Counted from the first letter of the stretch, positions 6,362-13,874 are shown. The stretch is DNA of 15,618 nucleotides from Candidatus Nitrosopumilus sp. (GCA_029863665.1 JAOTUX010000003.1:1-15618); one strand, 5' to 3'. Notes: generated from the sequence alone by a model not told the origin. Translations and numbers: made by a program.

Positions 6362-8566
6362 TTGGTAGCGATTCTGCTGTTTCAGGGAGTGAGTTACAAT
6401 GCCTTTGCAGAAATATACCATAATGAAAAATATCAATTTTCTATTGAATATCCTGACAATTGGGTCTATGAGGAAGATTTTGAAATGGGGGATGAAACTT
6501 TTGGCATGGTTTCTTTTCTGGATGAGATTCCTAATTGGTCAGCAGAAATCTCAATTACAAATTGGGATCTTGATTCTTCAACTAGTTATTTGTCGGACCA
6601 ACAGTATCTAAATGCACTAATTAAAGACGAGGAATATCTTTGTGTAACTGCAACATTTGAAATTGATGGGTACCAATGTTCTGATTTTAACTTAACAAAT
6701 TCAGAAATTCTCACAGTGAACGAGAAAAAGGCATTTCGTGTACAGTATACCTACACTGAGCATTATTCTGATGATGTCAGTGATGATATCACCATACTAA
6801 TTACAGAGGTTAGAGACAATAACAAAGCTTGGTCAATTCTAAGCTCAGCATATACTGATGATTTTCCACAATACTTGAAGACATTTGATTCCTCACATAG
6901 GTCTTTTCAACTTGAATACTCTGCAAATGAAAATATTATTCCTTCCTCAGAGTATCTTTCTTACTCTAATTCAATATTGGGATACCAAATCAAACATCCA
7001 AGTGATTGGAATTTTGTGGACTCAGAAAGTCCAGGAATTAACATGATCATGTTTACATCTCCCGTACAGAATGTCAATAATGTTCCAGAAGCCTTTGCGA
7101 TGTTACTAACAATACGCTTAGACACCTCAATTGATCTATTTGATTTATCTGAAATGGTTACTCATGAAATGAAAACAAATTTTGGTTTACAAAATTTCAA
7201 AATAAGTGAAAATTATGAGACTGCTCTTGACCAAATTCCTGCACAAAAGATGAAATTTTCAGGAATGTTTGAATCAGACATCCCAATAGTGGGAACTGCT
7301 ACTTGGACAATAAAAGATGGACTGGCTTACATTTTTTACTTTATATCAGAACCAAAAAGTTACACTGAAAATTCATCCATTGGAAAATCTATGGAGGGGT
7401 CAATTAAATTCACAGAACTTCCCAAAGTCATCAAAGGAGAATACTCTGATCCTGATTTAGGTATCAGTATGGAATTTCCTCAAGATTGGATTACACTTGA
7501 AAGTACTGAAGACTTAGAGTTTGTAGGTAAATCAAAAGGTGTGACATCAATAGCGCCAAAATATTCAGAAACAATGAACATTAATGATTTTGTGCTTTTA
7601 GGATTAATTTCTATGAAAATTCCAGAGACCGTTAATTATGAAAGCATTACTGGAAAAATCGAAGAAATGGGTTGTGAAATGTCCAAGGAAGCCAAGATCA
7701 TTGAAATCAAAAAAATGAAGGCAATGGAAATGGATATGATCTGTGTTTATCCAAATACTGAAGGACCAATAAAAATCCTAATGCACATGTTTTATACAAA
7801 AGAAAATCTAATTGGAACTATGTATGGTGCAGGCTCTGACTTGGCATTCGAAAATAACTTTTCAAAGTTTGAAAAATTTCAAAATTCTTTATACATAGAT
7901 AAAACACTAAACTTGTCAGACTCTTACGAAATGGCAAAAATTTCTGATGTGACAGTAAACAAACATCAAATTCAAGTAGAAAGCAACAATGTTGAAATAT
8001 TGACAATTAGTGACGCACAAATTACTAATGTTAGTTTTAATGATAATGATCAAGAACTATCATTATCAGTTAGGTCCCCAAGTGGAATCTCAAGTTCTGT
8101 AGAAATTAAATCAATTGATAATCTAATAGAACCTCCTTATGAAATAAAGATCTCAGAAATACCTGCAGACAATTACATTGTTTTAGAGGATTTAACGACC
8201 AATGAACGTTCTATCAGTATGTCATTTGAAGGATCTACTGAAATCAAAATCATAGGAAATCTAAATGAGACTCCAAATGAAATTACAAATACCGCTCAAA
8301 TTCCAGATTGGATTCGAAATAATGCATCTTGGTGGGTACAAGGAAATATTGATAATAAGGCATTTGTTGGAGGAATACAATTTCTAATTAAAGAAGGACT
8401 CATACAGATTCCAGAAACTACACAATCTGATACTGCTGAAAGTTCTCTGGAGATTCCAACATGGATTAAAAATAACGCTGACTGGTGGTCTCAAGGACTA
8501 ATTTCAGATAATGATTTCATAAAAGGAATAACTTTCATGGTTGAAAATGGAATAATTACAGTATAA
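6362..8566 (+). CDS. Large exported protein: three PsbP-like domains and two Trp-rich modules
   Basis: A 734-aa protein from the TTG at 6362. PsbP-like copies begin near residues 18 (KYQFSIEYPDNW), 205 (ILGYQIKHPSDW) and 360 (DLGISMEFPQDW). Residues about 525-630 are beta-rich. Two Trp modules follow: PDWIRNNASWWVQG (648-661) and PTWIKNNADWWSQG (699-712). The N-terminus (VAILLFQGVSYNAFA) is clearly a signal-peptide core but lacks the usual positive start. In-frame codons upstream (from CTG 6332) read LKIKSISAGIL, so the true start is probably there, or an ATG at 6327 has been put out of frame by one lost base. It faces its paralog at 4936-5772 across a divergent region. Probably anchored in or outside the cell envelope; ligand unknown. 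Confidence 0.85.
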   Translation: MVAILLFQGVSYNAFAEIYHNEKYQFSIEYPDNWVYEEDFEMGDETFGMVSFLDEIPNWSAEISITNWDLDSSTSYLSDQQYLNALIKDEEYLCVTATFEIDGYQCSDFNLTNSEILTVNEKKAFRVQYTYTEHYSDDVSDDITILITEVRDNNKAWSILSSAYTDDFPQYLKTFDSSHRSFQLEYSANENIIPSSEYLSYSNSILGYQIKHPSDWNFVDSESPGINMIMFTSPVQNVNNVPEAFAMLLTIRLDTSIDLFDLSEMVTHEMKTNFGLQNFKISENYETALDQIPAQKMKFSGMFESDIPIVGTATWTIKDGLAYIFYFISEPKSYTENSSIGKSMEGSIKFTELPKVIKGEYSDPDLGISMEFPQDWITLESTEDLEFVGKSKGVTSIAPKYSETMNINDFVLLGLISMKIPETVNYESITGKIEEMGCEMSKEAKIIEIKKMKAMEMDMICVYPNTEGPIKILMHMFYTKENLIGTMYGAGSDLAFENNFSKFEKFQNSLYIDKTLNLSDSYEMAKISDVTVNKHQIQVESNNVEILTISDAQITNVSFNDNDQELSLSVRSPSGISSSVEIKSIDNLIEPPYEIKISEIPADNYIVLEDLTTNERSISMSFEGSTEIKIIGNLNETPNEITNTAQIPDWIRNNASWWVQGNIDNKAFVGGIQFLIKEGLIQIPETTQSDTAESSLEIPTWIKNNADWWSQGLISDNDFIKGITFMVENGIITV

Positions 8567-8570
8567 CACG

Positions 8571-8580
8571 TTCTTTTTTC
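8571..8580 (+). terminator. T-rich terminator after the 734-aa gene
   Basis: TTCTTTTTTC begins 4 bp past the stop at 8566, and more T-runs follow (8585-8600). Archaeal transcripts commonly end in such tracts. There is no strong hairpin. Confidence 0.45.
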
Positions 8581-8666
8581 AAAAATTTTCTAAATATTTC
8601 ATTGTGTATTTATCATTTCTGATTTTTAATGAATGCCTTATGTAATAATTACAAGATTAAGACGTA

Positions 8667-9464
8667 TTGGCAAAACGTTGGCATGCGATATGGATTGGCA
8701 GTGTTGTGCTTTTTGCAATAATTGCAATTTCACTTCCCCTAAGTAAAGATCTAGATAGAGATGGGTTGCCACTGGGTCCAACAAAACTTGTGTATACCGA
8801 AGACTTTCCACTATCTTCAATAGTTTTCTATTTTGATACCACGACTGAACCACACAAAATTGATGTACAAACAATTTCTGATATGACAAATAGGAAGAAA
8901 CCTGCAAGTATTACAGTAATTCTCCCGTTTAATGGAACATTGTCTGAAAATTCTGGTTGGACCATTCAAGGAATAGAACGGTTTACCATAGTTACAAAGG
9001 AATTTCAATGCTCAACTCAAAATCCATGTACATTTTCTGACAATAATCAATTTTTTGAAATCAATTTACCAGTGAAGGTGGATAGAACACAATCTTTTAG
9101 TCATTCTGTAGAATTTTCATTCAATGATGGAACTCCGCCTCCAGAAGTATGGAATGTATTAAATCCAGAACGATATGAAACAGGGTTTTCATCAATTTCT
9201 TCCAGAGCCACAATTCTAATAGATAAAAATGCAGATAGATTTGATATGTTCCCTCAGGGAGAAAAACCGTTAGCTCGTGAAAATCAGCAAATTAATTGGA
9301 ATTTTGAAGGAGGGAAAATTTATTCTATAGATTATGAAATGCCTCATGAAAGACAAATTGAAAATAATTATGGTTTGATACTAGGTCTAACGGGAATTGC
9401 TTTAGGAGTATTTAGTCTAGGGTTATATTCTATGGAGCAGTCAAGAAAGGAGAAAATTAAATAA
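8667..9464 (+). CDS. Bitopic membrane protein with large extracytoplasmic beta-rich domain
   Basis: A 265-aa protein. The N-terminal membrane segment is residues 9-24 (WIGSVVLFAIIAISLP) after a basic start (MAKRW). A polar, beta-rich region of about 205 residues follows, including a Cys pair (CSTQNPC) that may form a disulfide outside the cell. A C-terminal membrane segment (about 235-255, NYGLILGLTGIALGVFSLGLY) ends in a basic tail (RKEKIK). The TTG start is forced, because an in-frame stop lies at 8658. The next gene starts 7 bp after its stop, so the two probably form an operon, and the partner protein is also membrane-anchored with an outside domain. No enzyme motif is recognised. Confidence 0.7.
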   Translation: MAKRWHAIWIGSVVLFAIIAISLPLSKDLDRDGLPLGPTKLVYTEDFPLSSIVFYFDTTTEPHKIDVQTISDMTNRKKPASITVILPFNGTLSENSGWTIQGIERFTIVTKEFQCSTQNPCTFSDNNQFFEINLPVKVDRTQSFSHSVEFSFNDGTPPPEVWNVLNPERYETGFSSISSRATILIDKNADRFDMFPQGEKPLARENQQINWNFEGGKIYSIDYEMPHERQIENNYGLILGLTGIALGVFSLGLYSMEQSRKEKIK

Positions 9465-9471
9465 TTTAAAA

Positions 9472-10329
9472 GTGAAAAAAATGAGCAAAAACAAAAATAA
9501 AAAATATTTTTTCGATACTTTAACTCACACAAGCAATTTAGAAAAGTTTTCTAAAAAAACCATTCTTGTAGTAATTTTATTTGCATCAGTAGGACTGTTA
9601 TTAGTAACTCAAACTGTTATCGCGGAAGAAAATTCTAAACTCATACCTTCTTGGATAAAATTTACTGCAGGGGTTTGGGCCGATAATGAAATATCCGACT
9701 ATGAATTTATCAACGCAATAGAATGGCTAATCAATCAGAGGGTTATGGTGCTTCAAGATCCAATACATTACCAAATTGTAATAGAGACAGAAGGTGGGGA
9801 AGTAGCCCCTTTTTACATGAATACTGAAATTGTTTCAATCAAGATTTCTCATCTAAAAGATCTTGCTAAAAATCCCACATTACAAGAACAACTCAGAGAA
9901 GAAAACAAAAAATTTGAAAAAATGGGAGAGCAAAACAGATCAGAATTCATTAAACAAAAAGAGATAGAATGGGTATCTACACCTAAAGCCAAATTAACCT
10001 CATTTATGAAGAGCAAAATTCATAATTCGATATCCGAACAACTCAGGGAGAATTTAGTTATTCATCATGAAAAGTATGGGGAACTTCGCTTTGGAGAATT
10101 TATTATAACAAATGTATATGGTGGAAATTTTGCATCAACTGTTAGAACCGATAATTATGATCAAAGTGTTGAAAAATGGTGGCAACTTGCAAAGAAACAT
10201 GGAATTGTTATAAGACATCCGTCTTGGGATGAAAGTGCTGATATGATATCTTCTGATATCAATATCCGTATTGAAGATGATGGTGGAAATTTGTTAGGAA
10301 TTTTGAATGCGGCAACTCCCCCAGAATAA
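9472..10329 (+). CDS. Membrane-anchored Cache-type sensor protein with a Trp-rich module
   Basis: A 285-aa protein. A basic N-terminus (KNKNKK) and a membrane anchor at about residues 30-50 (TILVVILFASVGLLLVTQTV) are followed by one Trp module (PSWIKFTAGVWADNEISDYEF). A domain at about 95-285 ends like dCache sensors: I-T-N-V-Y-G-G-N, the D-x-Y-D-Q-S-x-E-x-W-W pattern near 225-236, and an aspartate-rich DESAD. Known Cache domains bind small ligands outside the cell, but this protein has no cytoplasmic output domain. It may signal through a partner, perhaps the bitopic protein encoded 7 bp upstream. GTG at 9472 and ATG at 9481 are both possible starts. Confidence 0.75.
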   Translation: MKKMSKNKNKKYFFDTLTHTSNLEKFSKKTILVVILFASVGLLLVTQTVIAEENSKLIPSWIKFTAGVWADNEISDYEFINAIEWLINQRVMVLQDPIHYQIVIETEGGEVAPFYMNTEIVSIKISHLKDLAKNPTLQEQLREENKKFEKMGEQNRSEFIKQKEIEWVSTPKAKLTSFMKSKIHNSISEQLRENLVIHHEKYGELRFGEFIITNVYGGNFASTVRTDNYDQSVEKWWQLAKKHGIVIRHPSWDESADMISSDINIRIEDDGGNLLGILNAATPPE

Positions 10330-10372
10330 TAAAAAATTCTAACATTGATTACATTACAATTCAAAATCTGGC

Positions 10373-10380
10373 CTTTTATT
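10373..10380 (+). promoter_or_regulatory. TATA box of the HTH gene
   Basis: CTTTTATT is centred about 27 bp before the GTG at 10404, which supports this start and a leaderless transcript. No Shine-Dalgarno site is present. Confidence 0.4.
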
Positions 10381-10403
10381 CAATAGAATCATTCCTCTAA
10401 ACT

Positions 10404-11006
10404 GTGACCTTTGAAGAAATATCTTCTGAATTTTATCAAGAAAACATGAATGATTTAGGCCAATTTATGCCAAAATCCCACAAACGTGGGCCATACACAA
10501 AACATGAACTAGAAAAGAGACGAAATGAAGTTTACCGATTACACTTTGAGTATGGGTATTCGGCAAGAAAAATAGCTGAACTAATGAAGATAAACCGCAA
10601 CACGATAAATGGTGACATCAAATACTGGTACTCCAAAATATCAAAATCAAATGACATACAACCCGAATCATCGGTATTTCCGATTCTTGAAAGACTGGAC
10701 ATTCAGAGAACCAGAATTAGGGAATATTTGGACAAGACATCAGATATCTCAGAGAAAATTACAATTGAGAAGATGCTTTTAGATCTAGACTATAAGATTG
10801 TCAACATTCATCAAAAAATGTCAGAGACTTCAAGAACGGTAATGGACTTTGCGATTAAATTTCTAAATGAACACCTAGAATCCACTAACCAAAAGGAACG
10901 ATATCTCACATTTGAGCAAAAACTAGCAACATCTGAATCTGCAATCAAGAAGATAAACAAGATAATTGCACAAGACAAAAAGAATTTTTGGGGACGACAG
11001 AATTGA
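10404..11006 (+). CDS. Helix-turn-helix DNA-binding protein, possibly small-terminase-like
   Basis: A 200-aa protein. Residues 28-78 carry a basic helix (GPYTKHELEKRRNEVYRLHF) and a helix-turn-helix (YSARKIAELMKINRNTINGDIKYW). Residues 85-190 are long, charged helices that could oligomerise. This layout recalls small terminase subunits, and a relic resembling part of a large terminase lies downstream at 11453-11623. The link is an inference; a transcription regulator or replication protein is equally possible. The GTG start is supported by the TATA-like box at 10373-10380; internal ATGs at codons 15 and 22 are alternatives. The next gene overlaps its stop. Confidence 0.75.
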   Translation: MTFEEISSEFYQENMNDLGQFMPKSHKRGPYTKHELEKRRNEVYRLHFEYGYSARKIAELMKINRNTINGDIKYWYSKISKSNDIQPESSVFPILERLDIQRTRIREYLDKTSDISEKITIEKMLLDLDYKIVNIHQKMSETSRTVMDFAIKFLNEHLESTNQKERYLTFEQKLATSESAIKKINKIIAQDKKNFWGRQN

Positions 11007-11425
11007 AGCTAGAACTAGAATCTGAGAATAGCACAAGATCTAATGAGATTGATGAGCAGAAAATCATAGACATTACACGAAGACTCGTATCATCAGAAAA
11101 ATCACATTTGCAAGAAGATGATTTGCTGTACCAGATAATCAAACTCACAAAATGTGATTTAACAACTGCAAAGCACACGTTTGAGGAAATGAAGAATCTC
11201 GGCCTGAGTGTCTGCACTAACTATATGACATCGGGATATTCACTTCAAATGTTTGCCAAGATGCGAGGCTATGCGACTGAAGAACTAGAGCACCTGCACA
11301 AGAAATCCCAAGAGATAGAAGAAGAAATGGAAAGAAGAGAAACAAAGTTTCTAGAAAAGTATGGCGCAGACAGGTCAAAATGGTCTGCTGAGATATGGGA
11401 GGAATACGAATATAGTGATGATTAA
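10988..11425 (+). CDS. Helical companion of the HTH protein, unknown function
   Basis: A 145-aa protein overlapping the preceding gene. The TTG at 10988 gives the longest form; the TTG at 11003 overlaps the preceding stop by 4 nt (TTGA) and fits the coupling seen elsewhere here, so I consider it at least as likely. Residues about 40-80 (LLYQIIKLTKCDLTTAKHTFEEMKNLGL) look like a small winged-helix core. Residues about 100-130 are a coiled coil (EELEHLHKKSQEIEEEMERR). From memory, similar HTH-plus-companion pairs recur in thaumarchaeal genomes, probably as parts of mobile elements. No enzymatic motif is seen. Confidence 0.68.
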   Translation: MGTTELKLELESENSTRSNEIDEQKIIDITRRLVSSEKSHLQEDDLLYQIIKLTKCDLTTAKHTFEEMKNLGLSVCTNYMTSGYSLQMFAKMRGYATEELEHLHKKSQEIEEEMERRETKFLEKYGADRSKWSAEIWEEYEYSDD

Positions 11426-11452
11426 TAGGCATAAAATTTAGCACAAACATAA

Positions 11453-11623
11453 TTTTCTATAGCAGTTGATGCCGGACTGATTAATCAGGAATTCTTGGAT
11501 GCAGAACGTGAAAGGCTGGGATCGATGTATCCGATGTACTACGAGTGCAATTTCTATAATTCTAATAGTACGTGGTACAAACCTGAGATGTTTCAATTTG
11601 GTGATTATGGAGAGGATATGTGA
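11453..11623 (+). pseudogene. Relic resembling part of a terminase large subunit
   Basis: An open stretch of 56 codons with no start codon at its head, ending in TGA. Its product includes AVDAGLINQEFLDAERERLG, then SMYPMYYECNFYN and WYKPEMF. In large terminases and related packaging ATPases, the pattern G-L-(I/V)-x-x-E-F-(L/I)-x-x-x-(R/K)-x-x-x-G...Y-x-x-E-x-x-x-x-F marks the end of the ATPase domain. The rest of that gene is absent. It directly follows the HTH pair, the order expected for small-subunit-like then large-subunit genes. The rest of 11426-11742 shows no other gene; a T-rich stretch at 11690-11702 may be a terminator. Confidence 0.45.
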
Positions 11624-11712
11624 TATAACGAGATCATCATTCAATTTGTTCAATTGCCCATTAATTATTTCAAAAAAATACCAACAATTATTTTTCTTCT
11701 AAATAGATCAGA

Positions 11713-11720
11713 TTTATAAG
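11713..11720 (+). promoter_or_regulatory. TATA box of the 11743-12318 gene pair
   Basis: TTTATAAG is centred about 27 bp before the ATG at 11743, a near-consensus archaeal TATA box. The message should be leaderless and carry both following genes. Confidence 0.55.
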
Positions 11721-11742
11721 GTAAATTACAGTATCGTAAAGT

Positions 11743-11877
11743 ATGGGTAACGATAATAAGAAGATTACACGTGGGGTTGATCCAAGTCATAAACCAGTTA
11801 AAGAGGCTTATGAACCACATCGATTAGTTAATGCACAATCTACCAATAAAAAATCGAAGTTAACTGATTCTCAATGA
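11743..11877 (+). CDS. 44-aa polar small protein
   Basis: ATG-initiated, 44 codons, starting MGNDNKKITRGVDPSHKPVK and continuing polar and basic, so it is probably disordered alone. It has a good TATA box at the leaderless distance, and its stop is 3 bp before the next gene, so the two should be co-transcribed. No family is recognised. Confidence 0.5.
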   Translation: MGNDNKKITRGVDPSHKPVKEAYEPHRLVNAQSTNKKSKLTDSQ

Positions 11878-11880
11878 ATA

Positions 11881-12318
11881 ATGGCATTTGAAATTGCAGG
11901 ATTGATTGCTGCAGGAGCTGCCGTGATTGGTCTTATTTTTACAGCATTTCAAATACGTTCCAGTACACATACACGTCAGTTAGAATTACTGGATACGGTA
12001 TATCATGACATCCATAGATTAGAACAAGATTATTATGAAAAATACGAAGATGCTGTTCCTGATAAACAAAAGGGTTGGCATACACTCTTCTTTCAACAAT
12101 TGGAATGGTTTGCGTTTTTAATCAACAACAAGAAGATTAATGATGAACAATCAATTAATTATTTTAAAAAAGCATTCATTGTTTGGTGTGAACATATTTT
12201 TGCAGATAATGCTGATCAAGATGAAGTGGATAATCCCGAAATATTTGAAGAAATGAAAAAACTATATGCTACTTTCACAGGGAAAACAATTCAAAAGAAG
12301 AATAAAATGAATCCATAA
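11881..12318 (+). CDS. Membrane-anchored helical protein of unknown function
   Basis: A 145-aa protein. Residues 4-24 form one membrane helix (EIAGLIAAGAAVIGLIFTAFQ). The remainder is cytoplasmic and helical: THTRQLELLDTVYHDIHRLEQDY, then a Trp/Phe-rich segment (WHTLFFQQLEWFAFLINN) and WCEHIFAD. The build resembles short one-TM proteins of the DUF4760 type (a membrane helix, then a helix with R-x-x-x-L-x-x-x-Y), but I am not certain. It lies 3 bp after the 44-aa gene and shares its promoter. Downstream, 12319-12710 has no intact gene, only a relic of an integrase. Confidence 0.68.
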   Translation: MAFEIAGLIAAGAAVIGLIFTAFQIRSSTHTRQLELLDTVYHDIHRLEQDYYEKYEDAVPDKQKGWHTLFFQQLEWFAFLINNKKINDEQSINYFKKAFIVWCEHIFADNADQDEVDNPEIFEEMKKLYATFTGKTIQKKNKMNP

Positions 12319-12383
12319 AATTCAAGAAAAAACTAAACCAAATCTTTGATTAATTAGTTCTCTTTTCACTTCAAATTTTTATT

Positions 12384-12445
12384 ATACCATTGCCACGCTA
12401 CATTTGGGGAGGAAACCCAGCTTCGCAACATGCCTTTCATGGTAT
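12384..12445. repeat. 7-bp inverted repeat around a G+C-rich segment
   Basis: ATACCAT (12384-12390) and ATGGTAT (12439-12445) are perfect inverted copies around 48 bp that are clearly richer in G+C than the surroundings. They enclose an internal GGG/CCC pairing (near 12406-12418). One frame through this segment is open and reads P-R-Y-I-W-G-G-N-P-A-S before a stop near 12459. It could be a structured RNA or a broken coding fragment; I cannot decide. Confidence 0.3.
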
Positions 12446-12559
12446 TGTAATTCCTTCTTAATTTTTTATTGTTTTATTATCTCTTCACAGTCCATTTCTC
12501 TCCAAAGTGGTTCTACCTTTTTATCTAACTTCAGTTCTCCTTTCAGATTCAATTCACAG

Positions 12560-12661
12560 CTTGATGAAATAAAACAACAGCAATCAGATGAGAATACCAG
12601 ACGTGATCAGGCATTGGAATATCTGATGAGGAAGGAAAAAGAACGAGAGAGAAAACAATAA
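12560..12661 (+). pseudogene. C-terminal tail of a second integrase
   Basis: The last 33 codons read LDEIKQQQSDENTRRDQALE..., ending EKERERKQ and a stop. They match the coiled-coil C-terminus of the integrase at 149-1261 (VDEIMDMKRQQADENARRD...). At DNA level, 12584-12649 and 1181-1246 agree at 54 of 66 positions, with most changes silent, so this is a diverged homolog and not a recent copy. The open frame continues upstream to 12404 but shows no integrase similarity, so the catalytic part is gone. It marks a scar of another integrated element or the edge of one. Confidence 0.75.
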
Positions 12662-12710
12662 TTCAGTAGACGTATAATATTGTTAATCGGTTGAAACTCT
12701 TTACTGCAAC

Positions 12711-12797
12711 ATGTGTAAGAAGTGGATGTGTGATGACTGTCGCAAAAATTATCCAGCAAGGATAAAAGTAATGTTAAGAGAGAAACTAAAGGTATGA
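12711..12797 (+). CDS. 28-aa Cys-containing micro-protein
   Basis: ATG-initiated, 28 codons: MCKKWMCDDCRKNYP, then a basic RIKVMLREKLKV. Cys2, Cys7 and Cys10 could bind a metal, possibly within a dimer. TATAATAT (12673-12680) lies about 35 bp upstream. Its TGA overlaps the next ATG (ATGA), so it is likely translated together with that gene. It may be a remnant of a longer zinc-finger protein. Confidence 0.45.
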   Translation: MCKKWMCDDCRKNYPARIKVMLREKLKV

Positions 12798-13186
12798 GCA
12801 AAAAGGAAATCAAGAGTAATGAAAAACCAAGTAATGCAAATCCAATGGAAGCACCATTTGATTATTGGCAGCAGACTGCGGCCTATGCAATAAAGCAGTA
12901 TAAACTTGCAATGAAATGGGCTACAAAAGAATCAAGCCAAGAATGGGTAAAACAGTACAATCAGATGTGGAGTAAGACATACAAGATCTATGGAGAGGAA
13001 TTTATGCCACAGTATTCCAGGGCATGGCAAAATATGTGGGAAGAATTCTCCATAGATTCCTTCAATAAATTTAATGAATATTGGAAAAAAATAATGATTG
13101 AATACTCGGAAGCAACTTCAAAAGTGCATTATGAGACTAGGGAAAAATTAGCTAATGATTGGATCAGTTCATGGTTGAAGAGTTAA
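12794..13186 (+). CDS. Aromatic-rich all-helical protein, phasin-like in appearance
   Basis: A 130-aa protein with no signal peptide, membrane helix or cysteines. After a disordered start (SKKEIKSNEKPSNANPMEAP) it is one long run of amphipathic helices with regularly placed Trp and Tyr (FDYWQQTAAYAIKQY, WVKQYNQMWSKTYKIYG, WQNMWEEFS, FNEYWKKIMIEY). The pattern resembles phasins or PhaE-type subunits that coat polyhydroxyalkanoate granules, which some thaumarchaea are reported to make, but there is no diagnostic motif and no PHA gene nearby. It overlaps the 28-aa gene by 4 nt. Function uncertain. Confidence 0.65.
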   Translation: MSKKEIKSNEKPSNANPMEAPFDYWQQTAAYAIKQYKLAMKWATKESSQEWVKQYNQMWSKTYKIYGEEFMPQYSRAWQNMWEEFSIDSFNKFNEYWKKIMIEYSEATSKVHYETREKLANDWISSWLKS

Positions 13187-13371
13187 TCGAATAACAATCC
13201 TTCTCTTACCTGATTTTCCATTTGAAATCACATGACAGAGCTGCCAGAAGTTGTGATAAAGAGAATCCATGAAAAACTATCGTGAAAATTACATGTCACT
13301 AGAGTAGAAAGTTATTTTCTAATCTAACCAGATCCTTTTTTGAATTTAATAACACAATTCATTTTCATGTT

Positions 13372-13857
13372 TTATCTGTCTCTGTTCAATAAGTGATAAA
13401 TCTCTTCTATCCATCCTCCTAAATTTTGGCACATTTCGCAACCACAGTCTTCAAAATAATCCCTTCTTTTCACATTTTCTAACTGGTGTACGTGTTTTAG
13501 GTGATATCCTTTTGAAACAGGATGCTTATTACAAACAGTGCATCTCTTTTTTACTCTAGTACCTGTTGCCTGTTGTTTTGTGAACCAATTTAGAGGTTCA
13601 TTGTATAATGTGCGATAACGCAACCATACAACTGGTATAACTATTAAAGAAACCACTAAAACAATGCTGGCAATAACTAACGTTTCATAAGGATCTATGG
13701 TACTCTTAAAACCTGTTGTAATATTGACTCTCATCATTATTATGAAAACTAAACTAATTGCTATGATAATAATACAAATAGATATTATCAGCTCATATTT
13801 CCATAATCTTTTTTTCATTCTATGATCTACTTGATATCGTACCTCTTTACTGTTCAT
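13372..13857 (-). CDS. Two-helix membrane protein with a Cys/His zinc-finger-like tail
   Basis: A 161-aa protein. After a basic start there are two membrane helices, about residues 22-43 (YELIISICIIIIAISLVFII) and 61-81 (LVIASIVLVVSLIVIPVVWL). The C-terminal 60 residues hold C-x2-C (CTVC), H-x5-H-x2-H around GYHLKHVH, and C-x-C-x2-C (CGCEMC), so a metal-binding domain is likely on one face of the membrane. No family is recognised. It is convergent with the phasin-like gene; the 185 bp between them hold only a 17-codon ORF that I do not trust. It is divergent from the TPR-PsbP gene at 13965. Confidence 0.68.
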   Translation of the reverse strand: MNSKEVRYQVDHRMKKRLWKYELIISICIIIIAISLVFIIMMRVNITTGFKSTIDPYETLVIASIVLVVSLIVIPVVWLRYRTLYNEPLNWFTKQQATGTRVKKRCTVCNKHPVSKGYHLKHVHQLENVKRRDYFEDCGCEMCQNLGGWIEEIYHLLNRDR

Positions 13858-13874
13858 AAATTAAATACGTGATT

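Noticed and set aside
8638..9008. Minus-strand ORFs (89 and 63 codons) opposite the bitopic membrane protein gene
   Set aside because: They overlap a better-supported plus-strand gene with two membrane helices and a 7-bp operon junction.
12404..12559. Upstream half of the open frame that ends in the integrase tail
   Set aside because: Its product (MGRKPSFATC...) shows no integrase similarity, is rich in Ser/Phe as expected for translated AT-rich non-coding DNA, and has no promoter or ribosome site. Only the last 33 codons are supported.
12703..12711. 9-nt match to the tRNA-Gly 5' flank as a second attachment site
   Set aside because: ACTGCAACA also occurs at 57-65, but 9 nt is too short to separate from chance in 15.6 kb.
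13231..13284. 17-codon ORF (MTELPEVVIKRIHEKLS) between convergent genes
   Set aside because: Very short, with no Shine-Dalgarno site, no clear promoter and no overlap with a neighbour; it may be a relic, but nothing supports translation.
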